Shown here one piece after another: positions 11,500 to 20,904 of a DNA stretch of 64,000 nt. A model generated the notes under the pieces. The model ran no database searches and had not been told where the DNA came from. It was given only the letters and a program-made list of their open reading frames with translations. Source of the DNA: Planococcus wigleyi. Its GTDB lineage: Bacteria > Bacillota > Bacilli > Bacillales_A > Planococcaceae. The DNA lies in the NCBI RefSeq assembly GCF_014836985.1, contig NZ_JACSPU010000002.1, positions 1-64,000 of the forward strand, written 5' to 3'. Position 1 is the first letter of the stretch. Each line of letters begins with the position of its first letter. Made by a program: the position numbers and the translations under genes.

Positions 11500-12242
11500 A
11501 ACAGATTACGCAGACGGGTTTAACTGTTGAAAACGCGATATCTGAAGCATTAGAAAAACTCCAAGTTACACGTGAAGAAGTAAGCATCAAGATCATTCAG
11601 GAACAGAAAAAGGGTTTTTTCGGATTTGGGGCCAAAAAAGCAGAAGTTGAAGTCACAGTCATCGAAAAAATGCCGATTTCGGAAAAATCGCTGGATGAAA
11701 CATCAGAAAAACTTGAAGAAATTCAGGAAAAATCTGAACTTTTGCCTAAAAAAGAGGAAGAAGAGGAAGCGATTCCGGCTCTTTCCAATGAACAAGCAAT
11801 CCAGGAGACAAAAAATTACATTCAATCCATTGCTGAAGGCATGAAGATCGAAGATTTATCGATTACGCATGAGCAGCGGGGGAAAAAAGTGAATTTTTAC
11901 TTGGAAAGCGAAAAAGTGGCGATGCTGATCGGAAAACGGGGACAAACCTTGAACTCCCTTCAGCAATTGGCACAGCTTGTTGCCAATAAATACTCAAATC
12001 AGTTTATGATGGTCGAATTGGACGCTGAGAATTACCGGGAGCGCCGCCAGGAGACACTGGAGCAGTTGGCAGACCGGATGGCGGATAAAGCGATCCGGAC
12101 TGGTGGGCGTGTACAGTTCGAACCGATGCCTTCTTATGAAAGAAAAGTCATTCATCAGGCGTTATCAAGACGTCTAGACATTGATACGCATTCTGAAGGA
12201 AAAGATCCGAACCGTTATTTGGTCATTGAACCTCATAAATAA
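11496..12242 (+). CDS. jag: RNA-binding protein Jag/KhpB
   Basis: Cytoplasmic RNA-binding protein with an N-terminal Jag domain (about 1-55, including GFFGFGAKKAEVEV), an acidic Glu/Lys-rich linker, a KH domain (ESEKVAMLIGKRGQTLNSLQQL with the GxxG loop GKRG) and a C-terminal R3H domain (RRQETLEQLADRM, ERKVIHQAL). The start codon is GTG, overlapping the end of yidC. In streptococci KhpB acts with KhpA on cell-division mRNAs, and the client set in this group is not known to me. It ends at an intrinsic terminator. Confidence 0.95.
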   Translation: MKQITQTGLTVENAISEALEKLQVTREEVSIKIIQEQKKGFFGFGAKKAEVEVTVIEKMPISEKSLDETSEKLEEIQEKSELLPKKEEEEEAIPALSNEQAIQETKNYIQSIAEGMKIEDLSITHEQRGKKVNFYLESEKVAMLIGKRGQTLNSLQQLAQLVANKYSNQFMMVELDAENYRERRQETLEQLADRMADKAIRTGGRVQFEPMPSYERKVIHQALSRRLDIDTHSEGKDPNRYLVIEPHK

Positions 12243-12249
12243 GCTTGAA

Positions 12250-12273
12250 TCCGCCGATCTGGCGGTTTTTTTT
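12250..12273 (+). terminator. Terminator after jag
   Basis: CCGCC-GATCT-GGCGG (12251-12265) followed by eight T, 9 bp after the jag stop. Confidence 0.93.
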
Positions 12274-12707
12274 ATGCCGAATATGCTGCTTCAAACAAGA
12301 ATTTCTATGGTTTTCCCGGAATCTCTGTATTTCTTGTATAGCTAAGCGGCTGCAGTGATTAAAAAGATAGGGGAGTTTCAGTTTCTACATGAAAAATGAA
12401 ATTTGAATTGTTGGAAAGCCGGAAATACGGAGATTTCGCGTTAAACCAAGCCAATACAAAAAGCTTTGTGAACTTTTGAAGCGGAATTTTATTAAGGCGA
12501 AGCACTGTGTCTTTTGATTTCGACCATTTTATGCTATTGTAGTATGTTAGAAAGCCATGTGCATTTACTGGTTGTCCACATGTGGACAACTTTTTTAAAG
12601 CGTAAAATAAAGTTATGAACATAGATTTTGGTAATCAGGCCGACGCGCTGTTTTATTTGTTATCCACAGGACAGCGGGAACGCCTTTCTTTAAGAGGAGG
12701 AAACATC
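12274..12707. other. Gene-free region upstream of mnmE with DnaA boxes
   Basis: About 430 bp with no supported gene. It contains the perfect 20-bp palindrome GTTGTCCACATGTGGACAAC (12571-12590), in effect two back-to-back one-mismatch DnaA boxes, and a perfect TTATCCACA at 12660-12668. B. subtilis has an experimentally known DnaA-binding region at the same gene (trmE/thdF). The frame that extends mnmE upstream to 12615 crosses the second box and is not conserved. Confidence 0.75.
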
Positions 12708-14093
12708 ATGGAATTCGACACAATCGCTGCGATATCGACACCGAGCGGAGAAGGAGCAATTGCAATTGTCCGTTTGAGCGGTCCGGAAGCAGTAGCTATT
12801 GCGGACAAATTATTCCGGGCTCCCAGCAAAAAAGCGTTGGCTGTTCAGCCTACACACACCATCCATTACGGACATCTTGAAGATCCGGCCACAGAGGAAG
12901 TAGTGGAGGAAGTTATGGTCTCCCTCATGAAAGCCCCTAAAACCTTCACACGTGAAGATGTCATTGAAATCAATTGCCACGGTGGAATTGTTTCAGTCAA
13001 TCGAGTACTGGAATTGGCGTTGCGCGCAGGAGCAAGACTTGCAGAGCCTGGCGAGTTCACCAAACGGGCATTTTTGAACGGCCGCATCGATTTGTCGCAG
13101 GCAGAAGCAGTGATGGATTTGATTCGCGCGAAGACGGATCGTGCCATGGATGTTGCACTCAACCAGATGGAAGGCCGGCTATCCAAGCTGATCGGTACAT
13201 TGCGCCAGGCATTACTGGAATCAATTGCCCAAATGGAAGTGAACATCGATTATCCGGAATACGACGATGTGGAAGAAATGACACGTCCGGTTATGCTGGA
13301 AAAATCAAAATGGGTGCAATCGGAAATCGAGAAATTGCTGCAGACTTCCTCACAAGGCAAAATTTTGCGAGAAGGGCTTTCAACCGTCATTTTGGGGCGT
13401 CCCAATGTCGGAAAATCTTCTTTATTGAACAGCCTTGTTCAGGAAAATAAAGCCATTGTCACAGAAATAGCGGGAACAACCCGTGATATAATAGAGGAAT
13501 ACGTAAATGTCCGTGGTGTTCCATTGCGTTTAGTCGATACGGCAGGCATCCGGGAAACGGAAGACATTGTCGAACGGATCGGTGTTGAACGTTCACGAAA
13601 AGTGTTGAAGGAAGCGGATTTGATTCTTTACGTTCTGAATTATGCAGAAGCACTGACTCCGGAAGATGAGCTGCTGTTTGAAACAGTCAAGGATATGGAC
13701 TATATTGTCGTTATCAATAAAACCGATTTGCCGCAGAAAATCGACTTGGAACAAGTACAGAGACTGGCGGGCGATAAATTGTTGGTGACCACTTCTCTGA
13801 TTGAAGAAGAAGGGATCGATCAGCTTGAAGAAGCGATTGCTGACCTGTTCTTCCAGGGAGAGATCGAAGCAGGGGACATGACCTATGTATCCAATGTGCG
13901 CCACATCGCATTGCTGCATCAGGCACATCAAACTATTTCAGATGCGATCGGAGCAGCCGAAATGGAAGTTCCCGTGGATATGATTCAAATTGATGTCACT
14001 CGAACTTGGGAAATTCTTGGTGAAATTATTGGAGATACCGCAGATGACGGCCTCCTGAACCAATTATTCTCTCAGTTCTGTCTAGGGAAATAA
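12708..14093 (+). CDS. mnmE: tRNA modification GTPase MnmE
   Basis: With MnmG it makes the 5-aminomethyl or carboxymethylaminomethyl uridine at wobble position 34 of several tRNAs. The product is 461 aa from the ATG at 12708, where AGAGGAGG stands 7 bases upstream and [14 protein letters not shown] matches the family start. The N-terminal formyl-THF-binding domain precedes a helical domain split by the G domain. The G domain has GRPNVGKSS, the DTAG of LVDTAGIRE and NKTD. The C-terminus ends FCLGK, the conserved Cys-x-Gly-Lys motif. It is 22 bp upstream of mnmG. Confidence 0.97.
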   Translation: MEFDTIAAISTPSGEGAIAIVRLSGPEAVAIADKLFRAPSKKALAVQPTHTIHYGHLEDPATEEVVEEVMVSLMKAPKTFTREDVIEINCHGGIVSVNRVLELALRAGARLAEPGEFTKRAFLNGRIDLSQAEAVMDLIRAKTDRAMDVALNQMEGRLSKLIGTLRQALLESIAQMEVNIDYPEYDDVEEMTRPVMLEKSKWVQSEIEKLLQTSSQGKILREGLSTVILGRPNVGKSSLLNSLVQENKAIVTEIAGTTRDIIEEYVNVRGVPLRLVDTAGIRETEDIVERIGVERSRKVLKEADLILYVLNYAEALTPEDELLFETVKDMDYIVVINKTDLPQKIDLEQVQRLAGDKLLVTTSLIEEEGIDQLEEAIADLFFQGEIEAGDMTYVSNVRHIALLHQAHQTISDAIGAAEMEVPVDMIQIDVTRTWEILGEIIGDTADDGLLNQLFSQFCLGK

Positions 14094-14115
14094 AACTCGA
14101 AGGGAATGAACGAAC

Positions 14116-16005
14116 ATGCCACAATACGAAGCAGGCACGTTCGATGTCATCGTTGTAGGAGCAGGACATGCAGGAGCGGAAGCCGCTCTTGCATCTGCAC
14201 GGATGGGCGCTAAAACGCTTGTTTTGACGATGAATCTGGATATGATCGCATTCATGCCATGCAACCCATCAATCGGTGGGCCGGCAAAAGGCATTGTCGT
14301 ACGTGAAATTGACGCACTTGGCGGAGCCATGGGGCGCGTTATCGATAAAACACACATTCAAATGAGAATGTTGAATACAGCTAAAGGACCGGCTGTACGC
14401 GCTTTGCGTGCACAGGCGGACAAAGTGCTTTACCAACAGGAAATGAAGCGCTTGATGGAAGAAGAACCGAATTTAACTTTGCATCAAGGCATTGCTGAGG
14501 AATTGGTTGTAGAAGATGGTAAAGTACAAGGGTTGATTACGCAGGTAGGAGGCATTTACCGTGCCAAATCCGTCGTTATTACAACAGGGACATTCCTGCG
14601 CGGCGAAATCATCATTGGGGATCTGCGTTATTCAAGCGGACCGAACAACCAGCAGCCATCTATTAAATTGGCAGAAAACCTGGAAAAACTCGGCTTTGAA
14701 ACGGTCCGTTTCAAAACGGGTACGCCTCCACGCGTCAACAGCAACAGCATTGACTACAGCAAAACCGAAATTCAGCCCGGCGATGAAGTGCCGCGCGCTT
14801 TCGGCCATGAGACCACCGAATACATTACAGATCAACTGCCATGCTGGCTGACTTATACAAATGAAAAGACCCATCAGATCATTGATGACAATCTGCATCT
14901 GTCGCCAATGTATTCCGGGATGATCAAAGGAACCGGGCCGCGCTATTGTCCGTCAATCGAAGACAAGGTTGTCCGTTTCAATGACAAACCACGTCATCAG
15001 ATCTTCTTGGAGCCTGAAGGCCGTAATACGCGTGAGGTTTACGTACAGGGCCTTTCAACCAGTTTGCCGGAACATGTGCAACGACAGCTTCTAGAATCGA
15101 TTCCAGGGCTTGAGAAGGCAGAAATGATGCGTGCAGGCTATGCCATCGAATACGATTCCATCGTGCCTACACAATTATGGCCGACATTGGAGTCAAAACA
15201 GATTGAAAATCTTTATACTGCCGGGCAAATCAACGGAACTTCCGGTTATGAAGAAGCGGCTGGCCAAGGATTGATGGCTGGCATCAATGCAGCGGCTAAA
15301 GTGTTGGGCAAAGAAGAAGTTATTCTCAGCCGTTCTGACGCCTATATCGGTGTATTGATCGATGACTTGGTGACAAAAGGGACCAACGAACCTTATCGCT
15401 TGTTGACTTCCCGTGCGGAATACCGCTTATTGCTCCGCCATGACAACGCAGATATGCGTTTGACAGATCTTGCCTACTCAATCGGCATGATTTCAGAAGA
15501 ACGCTACGTGAAATATTTGGCGAAAAAAGAGCGTATTGAAGAAGAAATCAAACGTTTAAGAAGCATCATGATCAAGCCGAACGAAACGACCCAGCAAGTG
15601 ATTCGCGATGCTGGCGGCAGTGAATTGAAAGACGGCATTCGCGGAGCGGATTTATTGAAACGCCCGGAAATGACCTATGACATGATTTCGCAGCTGACAA
15701 CGTCGGTAGTGGATCTGGAAGACGAAGTAAAAGAACAAGTCGAAATTCATATCAAATATGAAGGCTATATCGAAAAATCGTTGCAGCAGGTCGATAAACT
15801 CAAAAAAATGGAAAACAAAAAAATTCCGGAAAACATCGATTATCATGCCATTTCAGGAATCGCTACAGAAGCGCGTGGAAAACTGGCGGAAGTCCGTCCG
15901 CTTTCCATCGCACAGGCTTCTCGCATCTCTGGCGTGAATCCGGCTGACATATCCATCTTATTGGTGTATATTGAACAAGGAAAGATTGCTAAGATTTCAG
16001 TGTAA
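14116..16005 (+). CDS. mnmG: tRNA uridine-5-carboxymethylaminomethyl modification enzyme MnmG
   Basis: FAD-dependent partner of MnmE in wobble-uridine modification. The product is 629 aa. The dinucleotide-binding motif [12 protein letters not shown] lies near residues 12-23. [11 protein letters not shown] and FKTGTPPRV(N) are family signatures, and the C-terminal helical domain with [11 protein letters not shown] binds MnmE. The start has GAAGGGA upstream. It is probably co-transcribed with mnmE. Confidence 0.98.
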   Translation: MPQYEAGTFDVIVVGAGHAGAEAALASARMGAKTLVLTMNLDMIAFMPCNPSIGGPAKGIVVREIDALGGAMGRVIDKTHIQMRMLNTAKGPAVRALRAQADKVLYQQEMKRLMEEEPNLTLHQGIAEELVVEDGKVQGLITQVGGIYRAKSVVITTGTFLRGEIIIGDLRYSSGPNNQQPSIKLAENLEKLGFETVRFKTGTPPRVNSNSIDYSKTEIQPGDEVPRAFGHETTEYITDQLPCWLTYTNEKTHQIIDDNLHLSPMYSGMIKGTGPRYCPSIEDKVVRFNDKPRHQIFLEPEGRNTREVYVQGLSTSLPEHVQRQLLESIPGLEKAEMMRAGYAIEYDSIVPTQLWPTLESKQIENLYTAGQINGTSGYEEAAGQGLMAGINAAAKVLGKEEVILSRSDAYIGVLIDDLVTKGTNEPYRLLTSRAEYRLLLRHDNADMRLTDLAYSIGMISEERYVKYLAKKERIEEEIKRLRSIMIKPNETTQQVIRDAGGSELKDGIRGADLLKRPEMTYDMISQLTTSVVDLEDEVKEQVEIHIKYEGYIEKSLQQVDKLKKMENKKIPENIDYHAISGIATEARGKLAEVRPLSIAQASRISGVNPADISILLVYIEQGKIAKISV

Positions 16006-16076
16006 ACACGCAGGTGGGAGCACCTGTTCGGTATCATGGGACCCCCGTGAACAAAAGGCATAAGCTAGACAACAGA

Positions 16077-16110
16077 ATGGGCTGGCTCACACCAGCCCAT
16101 TTGCTTTTAC
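16077..16110 (+). terminator. Probable weak terminator after mnmG
   Basis: Perfect 9-bp stem ATGGGCTGG (16078-16086) / CCAGCCCAT (16092-16100) followed by TTGCTTTTA. A second small hairpin, CAGGTG-GGAG-CACCTG (16011-16026), lies closer to the mnmG stop. The T tract is short, so partial read-through into rsmG is likely. Confidence 0.55.
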
Positions 16111-16144
16111 ATAGAAAACCCATAACAAGAGGGAGGAAGCCAAC

Positions 16145-16858
16145 TTGAATGAACAACAGTTTAAAGATGCCCTCAGCGAAAAAGGGATCCTCTTAACAGA
16201 GGAGCAACTTGAACAATTCGGGATTTACCATAAGGAACTGGTTGAGTGGAATGAAAAAATGAACCTTACTGCAATTACGGAACAAACTGCTGTTTACTTA
16301 AAACACTTCTATGACTCCATTACTGCAGCTTTTTATATAGACTTTACAAAACCGATGAAGATTTGTGATGTCGGTGCAGGTGCAGGATTCCCCAGTATCC
16401 CACTAAAAATTTGTTTTCCCCATATCGAGGTTACGATTGTGGATTCATTGAATAAACGCATTCAATTCCTGGAGCATTTGAGTGGTGAACTTGGTCTTAC
16501 GAAAGTTAAATTTGTTCATTCGCGGGCAGAAGATTTCGGCCAGTCGAACCATCGTGAAAGCTACGATCTGGTAACTGCACGTGCGGTAGCCAGACTGTCC
16601 GTGCTGGCTGAATTATGTGTGCCTCTTGTTAAAAAAGGAGGCGTATTCGCAGCTATGAAAGCTGCATCAGCATCAGACGAATTGGAAAATGCCGAAAAAG
16701 CGTTGCAGAAGCTCGGAGTGAAATTGGAAGCTGTTCATTCGTTCCTGCTGCCAGTGGAAGAAAGCGAACGCTATATTCAGGTCTTCAAAAAATTCAAGGA
16801 AACGCCAAAAAAATACCCTAGAAAAGCCGGAGTTCCAAATAAATCGCCAATCTCGTAA
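16145..16858 (+). CDS. rsmG: 16S rRNA (guanine-527-N7)-methyltransferase RsmG
   Basis: Methylates G527 (E. coli numbering) in the 530 loop of 16S rRNA. Loss gives low-level streptomycin resistance in other bacteria. The 237-aa product has the SAM-binding motif [14 protein letters not shown] near residues 77-90, then [12 protein letters not shown] and the catalytic-region [18 protein letters not shown] lies before the ATG. The stop codon coincides with the first base of a parS site. Confidence 0.97.
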   Translation: MNEQQFKDALSEKGILLTEEQLEQFGIYHKELVEWNEKMNLTAITEQTAVYLKHFYDSITAAFYIDFTKPMKICDVGAGAGFPSIPLKICFPHIEVTIVDSLNKRIQFLEHLSGELGLTKVKFVHSRAEDFGQSNHRESYDLVTARAVARLSVLAELCVPLVKKGGVFAAMKAASASDELENAEKALQKLGVKLEAVHSFLLPVEESERYIQVFKKFKETPKKYPRKAGVPNKSPIS

Positions 16859-16874
16859 TGTTTCACGTGGAACA
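16859..16874. other. parS centromere site
   Basis: TGTTTCACGTGGAACA is a 16/16 match to the ParB (Spo0J) binding consensus TGTTNCACGTGAAACA read on the other strand. It lies directly at the end of rsmG and upstream of noc, a conserved parS position in Bacillales. Confidence 0.95.
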
Positions 16875-16944
16875 TTTTTGCCGATGGAATAATAGCGATG
16901 AAGATTAAGCAGCTAAGTGAGCTTGCAAAAGGTGGTGCTTGAGG

Positions 16945-17808
16945 ATGAAAAGTCCTTTTTCCCGTTTCTTCGGAGGCGGCGATAAAGCAAATGATACAGC
17001 GAAGAAGGAAATGGTAGAACACAAAGCTTCAGAAGAAGTCATCAAACTGCCGCTCGACAAAATACATGCCAATAAATATCAGCCAAGAACAGTCTTCGAT
17101 CAAGAAAAGATTGAAGAATTGGCAAGAACCATCCATGTTCACGGCGTTATTCAACCGATTGTAGTCAGGAAGTCAGAAGTTGAAGGCCAGTATGAGATCA
17201 TAGCAGGGGAACGGCGTTTCCGTGCCATGAAGTCACTGGAATGGACCGAAGTGCCGGCCATTATCCGAAACTTGAGTGACAAAGAAACGGCCTCCATCGC
17301 ATTGATTGAAAATCTTCAGCGTGAAGAACTTACTTCAATTGAAGAAGCACATGCTTACCAAAATCTGCTGGAAATTCAGGAGATTACACAGGAGGCATTA
17401 GCGCAACGTCTTGGAAAAGGCCAATCGACAGTAGCTAACAAACTTCGGTTATTGAAATTACCGGAAGAAATCCAAACAGCGTTGTTGAACCGCCTATTGA
17501 CGGAACGGCATGCAAGAGCCCTTTTGAAAGTGAAAGATGCAGAACTTCAGAACAAGTTGTTCGAAGAAACGATTGAAGAGAGCTTGAATGTAAAACAGTT
17601 GGAAGAAAAAGTGAGCAAGCTGCTGACGCCTCAACCGAAAAAACCGAAAGCCCGCAGAAAAGCATTCAGCCGAGATATGCGGATTGCGATGAATACCATT
17701 AAAGAGTCCTTGAATATGGTTTCTAAAAGCGGCATTGATTTGACGGCAGAAGAGGAAGAACACGAAGATTATTATCAAATCACAGTAAAAATTCCAAAAA
17801 AGAAATAG
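16945..17808 (+). CDS. noc: Nucleoid occlusion protein Noc
   Basis: ParB-related CTP-binding DNA-binding protein that brings chromosome and membrane together to keep FtsZ off the nucleoid. The product is 287 aa from the ATG at 16945. GGTGG lies 10 bases upstream, and [12 protein letters not shown] matches the membrane-binding amphipathic helix of B. subtilis Noc. A TTG two codons upstream is a less likely start. The ParB N domain has [12 protein letters not shown], the CTP-pocket motif GERRFRA and [13 protein letters not shown]. The helix-turn-helix [20 protein letters not shown] is the region that distinguishes Noc from ParB specificity. It ends at an intrinsic terminator. Confidence 0.95.
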   Translation: MKSPFSRFFGGGDKANDTAKKEMVEHKASEEVIKLPLDKIHANKYQPRTVFDQEKIEELARTIHVHGVIQPIVVRKSEVEGQYEIIAGERRFRAMKSLEWTEVPAIIRNLSDKETASIALIENLQREELTSIEEAHAYQNLLEIQEITQEALAQRLGKGQSTVANKLRLLKLPEEIQTALLNRLLTERHARALLKVKDAELQNKLFEETIEESLNVKQLEEKVSKLLTPQPKKPKARRKAFSRDMRIAMNTIKESLNMVSKSGIDLTAEEEEHEDYYQITVKIPKKK

Positions 17809-17812
17809 TAGA

Positions 17813-17845
17813 GGCTCTTTCCTTCTTGGAAAGAGCTTTTTTTAC
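17813..17845 (+). terminator. Terminator after noc
   Basis: GCTCTTTCC (17814-17822) pairs with GGAAAGAGC (17828-17836), followed by seven T. Confidence 0.92.
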
Positions 17846-17966
17846 TAGCTTTGCCATCATATTGTTGAAAAATTTTGATACAATAGGAAAATGGAGCCCG
17901 CTAAAATAGCATAAATAGAGGTTCCGCAGTAAAATGAAGAGAGTATTAAAGAAAGTTGGTGCAAGT

Positions 17967-18728
17967 GTGGGTAGAACTATTGCGATCGCCAATCAAAAGG
18001 GCGGCGTAGGGAAAACAACGTCTTCAGTGAACTTAAGTGCCTGCCTTGCTTATTTGGGCAAAAAAGTTCTGTTAATAGATATCGATCCTCAAGGGAATGC
18101 CACGAGTGGAGTGGGTGTAAACAAAGGGGATGTCGATCAATGCATCTATGAAGTTTTGATTGATGATGTAGATGTAAAGAGCACCATTATGGAAACCAAG
18201 GTGGAGAATCTGCACGTGGTTCCTGCTACAATTTCGCTTGCAGGCGCTGAGATTGAATTAGTTTCAACCATTTCAAGAGAAGCACGCCTGAAAAACGCCT
18301 TAGCAGAAGTCAAAGATATGTACGATTACATAATCATTGATTGTCCACCGTCATTAGGGTTGTTGACTTTGAATTCATTGACGGCATCTGATGCGATCAT
18401 TATTCCGGTGCAATGCGAATATTATGCGTTAGAAGGACTAAGCCAATTATTAAGTACTATTCGCTTAGTGCAAAAGCATTTGAATCATGATTTAATGATT
18501 GATGGTGTGTTGTTGACCATGCTGGATGCCCGAACAAATTTGGGCATGCAAGTGATTGAAGAAGTGAAGAAATATTTCCAGGATAAAGTTTACAAGACTA
18601 TTATTCCTCGGAATGTAAGACTTAGCGAAGCACCAAGCCATGGAGAGCCAATTATCATCTATGATCCAAAATCCAGAGGCGCAGAAGTGTATTTAGAATT
18701 GGCGAAGGAAGTGATTCATAATGGCTAA
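17967..18728 (+). CDS. soj: Chromosome partitioning ATPase ParA/Soj
   Basis: Walker-type ATPase that works with ParB in origin segregation. In Bacillus it also controls DnaA activity. The product is 253 aa from the GTG at 17967. Family resemblance begins at GRTIAIANQKGGVGKTTSSVNL, which holds the deviant Walker A KGGVGKTT. An ATG at 17934 in frame would add 11 residues (MKRVLKKVGAS) and has AGAGG about 12 bases upstream, so the start is uncertain. VLLIDIDPQGNATSG and YIIIDCPPSLGLLT are conserved. The stop overlaps spo0J by 8 bp, so the pair is coupled. Confidence 0.95.
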   Translation: MGRTIAIANQKGGVGKTTSSVNLSACLAYLGKKVLLIDIDPQGNATSGVGVNKGDVDQCIYEVLIDDVDVKSTIMETKVENLHVVPATISLAGAEIELVSTISREARLKNALAEVKDMYDYIIIDCPPSLGLLTLNSLTASDAIIIPVQCEYYALEGLSQLLSTIRLVQKHLNHDLMIDGVLLTMLDARTNLGMQVIEEVKKYFQDKVYKTIIPRNVRLSEAPSHGEPIIIYDPKSRGAEVYLELAKEVIHNG

Positions 18729-19554
18729 AGGATTAGGAAAAGGTATCAATGCGTTGTTTCCTGGCGAAACAATCAATGAAGCGGATAAAGTTACCCAAAT
18801 CAGTATCAGTAAAATCGGTGCAAACCCATATCAGCCGCGCAAAATTTTTGATCAGGCAGCTTTAGAGGAACTGGCGGAGTCCATTAAGGAACACGGCATC
18901 CTACAGCCGATTGTCGTAAGAAAAAAAGGTGAAAAATTCGAATTGGTAGTGGGGGAACGCCGTTTCCGTGCAGCTAAGTTGATTAAATTGAAAGAAGTTC
19001 CGGCAATCATCAAAGAGCTGACCGATCAGCAAATGATGGAACTTGCTATATTAGAAAACCTTCAACGCGAAGACTTAACGCCGATTGAAGAAGCGGAAGC
19101 TTACCAGAAATTGATGGAAGCTTTGAATTTAACGCAAGAGCAGCTTGCTTTCCGATTAGGGAAAAGCCGGCCTCATATCGCCAACCATGTCCGCCTGTTG
19201 GCCTTGCCTGCAAACGTCCGAAAACTCATTTCTGACAAGGAATTGTCGATGGGCCATGGACGTACGCTGCTAGGTTTAAGAAGCAAAAAACTTATTCCGG
19301 AAACTGCGGAAAAAGTGGTCAAGGAAAACCTCAATGTGCGTCAGCTTGAAAATCTCGTACAGCGATTGAACGAAGATGTTCCACGTGAAACAATTGAAAA
19401 AAAGAAAGATATTTTTATAGAAGAAAAGCAATCTGAGTTAAGAGATCGTTTCGGTACGAATGTACAAATCAAGAAGAGCAAGAACAAGGGGAAGATTGAA
19501 ATCGAGTTTTTCTCAGAAGATGATCTGGAGCGGATTTTAGAGTTGTTAAGCTGA
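18721..19554 (+). CDS. spo0J: Chromosome partitioning protein ParB/Spo0J
   Basis: CTP-dependent sliding clamp that loads at parS and recruits condensin to the origin. The product is 277 aa, starting MAKGLGKGINALFPG as in the family. HGILQPIVVRKK, the CTP-binding GERRFRA and ENLQREDLTPIEEAEAYQ are followed by the helix-turn-helix FRLGKSRPHIANHVRLL and a C-terminal dimer domain. The gene contains its own parS site at 19377-19392, as in B. subtilis. It overlaps soj. Confidence 0.97.
   Translation: MAKGLGKGINALFPGETINEADKVTQISISKIGANPYQPRKIFDQAALEELAESIKEHGILQPIVVRKKGEKFELVVGERRFRAAKLIKLKEVPAIIKELTDQQMMELAILENLQREDLTPIEEAEAYQKLMEALNLTQEQLAFRLGKSRPHIANHVRLLALPANVRKLISDKELSMGHGRTLLGLRSKKLIPETAEKVVKENLNVRQLENLVQRLNEDVPRETIEKKKDIFIEEKQSELRDRFGTNVQIKKSKNKGKIEIEFFSEDDLERILELLS
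19377..19392. other. parS site inside spo0J
   Basis: TGTTCCACGTGAAACA is a perfect consensus parS within the codons for DVPRETI of Spo0J. B. subtilis has a parS at the same place. Confidence 0.96.
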
Positions 19555-19557
19555 CGA

Positions 19558-20051
19558 GTGCCTATTTCCCAAAATGGGAAATAGTTTCAGACTGTAGACA
19601 AAGTCTATTCAAAATGCATAACAGTGTATACCTCCAACCAGGCTGGCCACTTCGCTTTCCGTGGGCTCAGCTTCAGCCTCCTCGTCACTGGCGTTCCTGC
19701 GGGGTCTTCAGCTTTCGCTGTTCCCACAGGAGTCTTCGTGGCCAACCCGGTTGGAAGCGTCCTGCTTCAAAAAAGAGAGTAAGCTAGTCAGTCACATAAA
19801 AAACAGCTTAGATGAAACGAATCATCACGTGACTGAAAGATCCGAAGCGCAAGGCGGCGACTCCTGCGGGATAGCGAAGTGTCGAAATCCACTCGGACCC
19901 GAGTCCGAGTTAGTTCGGCGCGAGCCCGCGGAAAGCGTCCGCCTGGAGCGCAGGATCTGGTGTAAACAAGATAAAATGAACAATTATTCTTTAAAAGATA
20001 TCACTATTCTTTTGTCTACAAGCTGTGCCTATTTCCCAAAATGGGAAATAG
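19558..20051. repeat. GC-rich intergenic repeat element with terminal inverted and flanking direct repeats
   Basis: A 27-bp direct repeat, itself a hairpin (TATTTCCC-AAAA-TGGGAAATA core), occurs at 19558-19584 and 20025-20051. Between the copies lies a segment bounded by the 10-bp inverted repeat TGTAGACAAA (19593-19602) / TTTGTCTACA (20011-20020). Inside are two further dyads. CCAACCAGGCTGGCCAC (19634-19650) pairs with GTGGCCAACCCGGTTGG (19738-19754). A second pair of arms is AGATCC...AAGGCGG (19838-19857) / CCGCC...GGATCT (19939-19958), around CTCGGA/TCCGAG. The GC-rich halves resemble intergenic repeats I recall from Bacillales genomes (CTCCTGCGGG and GCCCGCGGAAAGCG motifs). No coding gene is credible. 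The first hairpin probably also terminates soj-spo0J. Confidence 0.75.
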
Positions 20052-20171
20052 GTTCTGTTTTTGATAGGTGAAATACGGTGGGGATTGGACGAAGACGTAA
20101 AATCGACCTTCAAAAGAGGGAGAAGAGAGTCGGAAAAGAATTAACGCATATTGTGGGAGAGGAGAAATAAA

Positions 20172-20885
20172 GTGGTTCTCTTAGGGACGTTTATAAATGC
20201 GGTTTTAATTGTAGTGGGAACCATTATTGGACGGGCTCTTCGCAATATTCCTGACAAGATGAAAGAGACGGTCATGTATGTGATTGGACTGGCGGTCATT
20301 GTGCTTGGTTTGCAGATGGGATTTGAAAGCCGAAATTTCGTCATTGTCATCATTAGTCTGGTACTTGGAGCGGTTCTTGGAGAATGGGCAGATCTGGATG
20401 GCAAACTGAATGCCTTTGGCCATTGGATTGAGCGCATGTTGGGAGCGAAGGAAAGCAAAGGCAGCATCGCACAAGGGTTTGTAACTGCCACCTTGATTTT
20501 TGTCATCGGAGCGATGGGAATTATCGGGGCAATGGAGAGCGGCTTGAGCAATGAACACGGAGTGCTGATCTCCAAAGGGATCATTGATGGATTCACATCT
20601 ATTGTATTGGCTTCTACACTTGGTTTTGGTGTTTTGCTTGCTGCCGTTCCTGTATTTGTTTATCAGGGTTTGATTGCTTTGTTTGCTACTCAAATCAGTC
20701 GGGCTATTCCAGATGCTGCATTAGATATGTTCATTATGGAAATGACTGCGACAGGCGGCGTTATGATCGCTGCCATCGGTTTGAATATGATGGGTCTTAC
20801 GAAAATTAGAGTGGCCAACCTATTGCCTGGAATATTGGTGGTCGGAATAGTGGTCACGGTCATCTATAAATTTAACTTGATGTAA
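20172..20885 (+). CDS. DUF554 family membrane protein
   Basis: Multi-pass inner-membrane protein of the DUF554 family (E. coli YqgA, B. subtilis YdfK group), function unknown. The product is 237 aa from the GTG at 20172, with GGAGAGGAG 7 bases upstream. A longer frame from 20151 would put unconserved charged residues in front. About six to seven hydrophobic segments are seen, the first being GTFINAVLIVVGTIIG. ATLIFVIGAMGIIGAMESG and GGVMIAAIGLNMMGLTKI are family features. It stands between the repeat element and an MscS channel gene (19-bp gap), with which it is probably co-transcribed. Confidence 0.9.
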   Translation: MVLLGTFINAVLIVVGTIIGRALRNIPDKMKETVMYVIGLAVIVLGLQMGFESRNFVIVIISLVLGAVLGEWADLDGKLNAFGHWIERMLGAKESKGSIAQGFVTATLIFVIGAMGIIGAMESGLSNEHGVLISKGIIDGFTSIVLASTLGFGVLLAAVPVFVYQGLIALFATQISRAIPDAALDMFIMEMTATGGVMIAAIGLNMMGLTKIRVANLLPGILVVGIVVTVIYKFNLM

Positions 20886-20904
20886 GAGGTAGGAAGGTGA
20901 AAGA

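Noticed and set aside
12615-12707. N-terminal extension of MnmE
   Set aside because: It translates a DnaA box region. The ATG at 12708 has a strong AGAGGAGG and the conserved N-terminus.
19661-20071. Open frame of 136 codons inside the composite repeat
   Set aside because: It runs through palindromic GC-rich repeat modules and both inverted arms, without a ribosome binding site or family match.
20205-20693. Long minus-strand frame opposite the DUF554 gene
   Set aside because: The DUF554 frame has family signatures, a ribosome binding site and membrane helices. The antisense frame has none.
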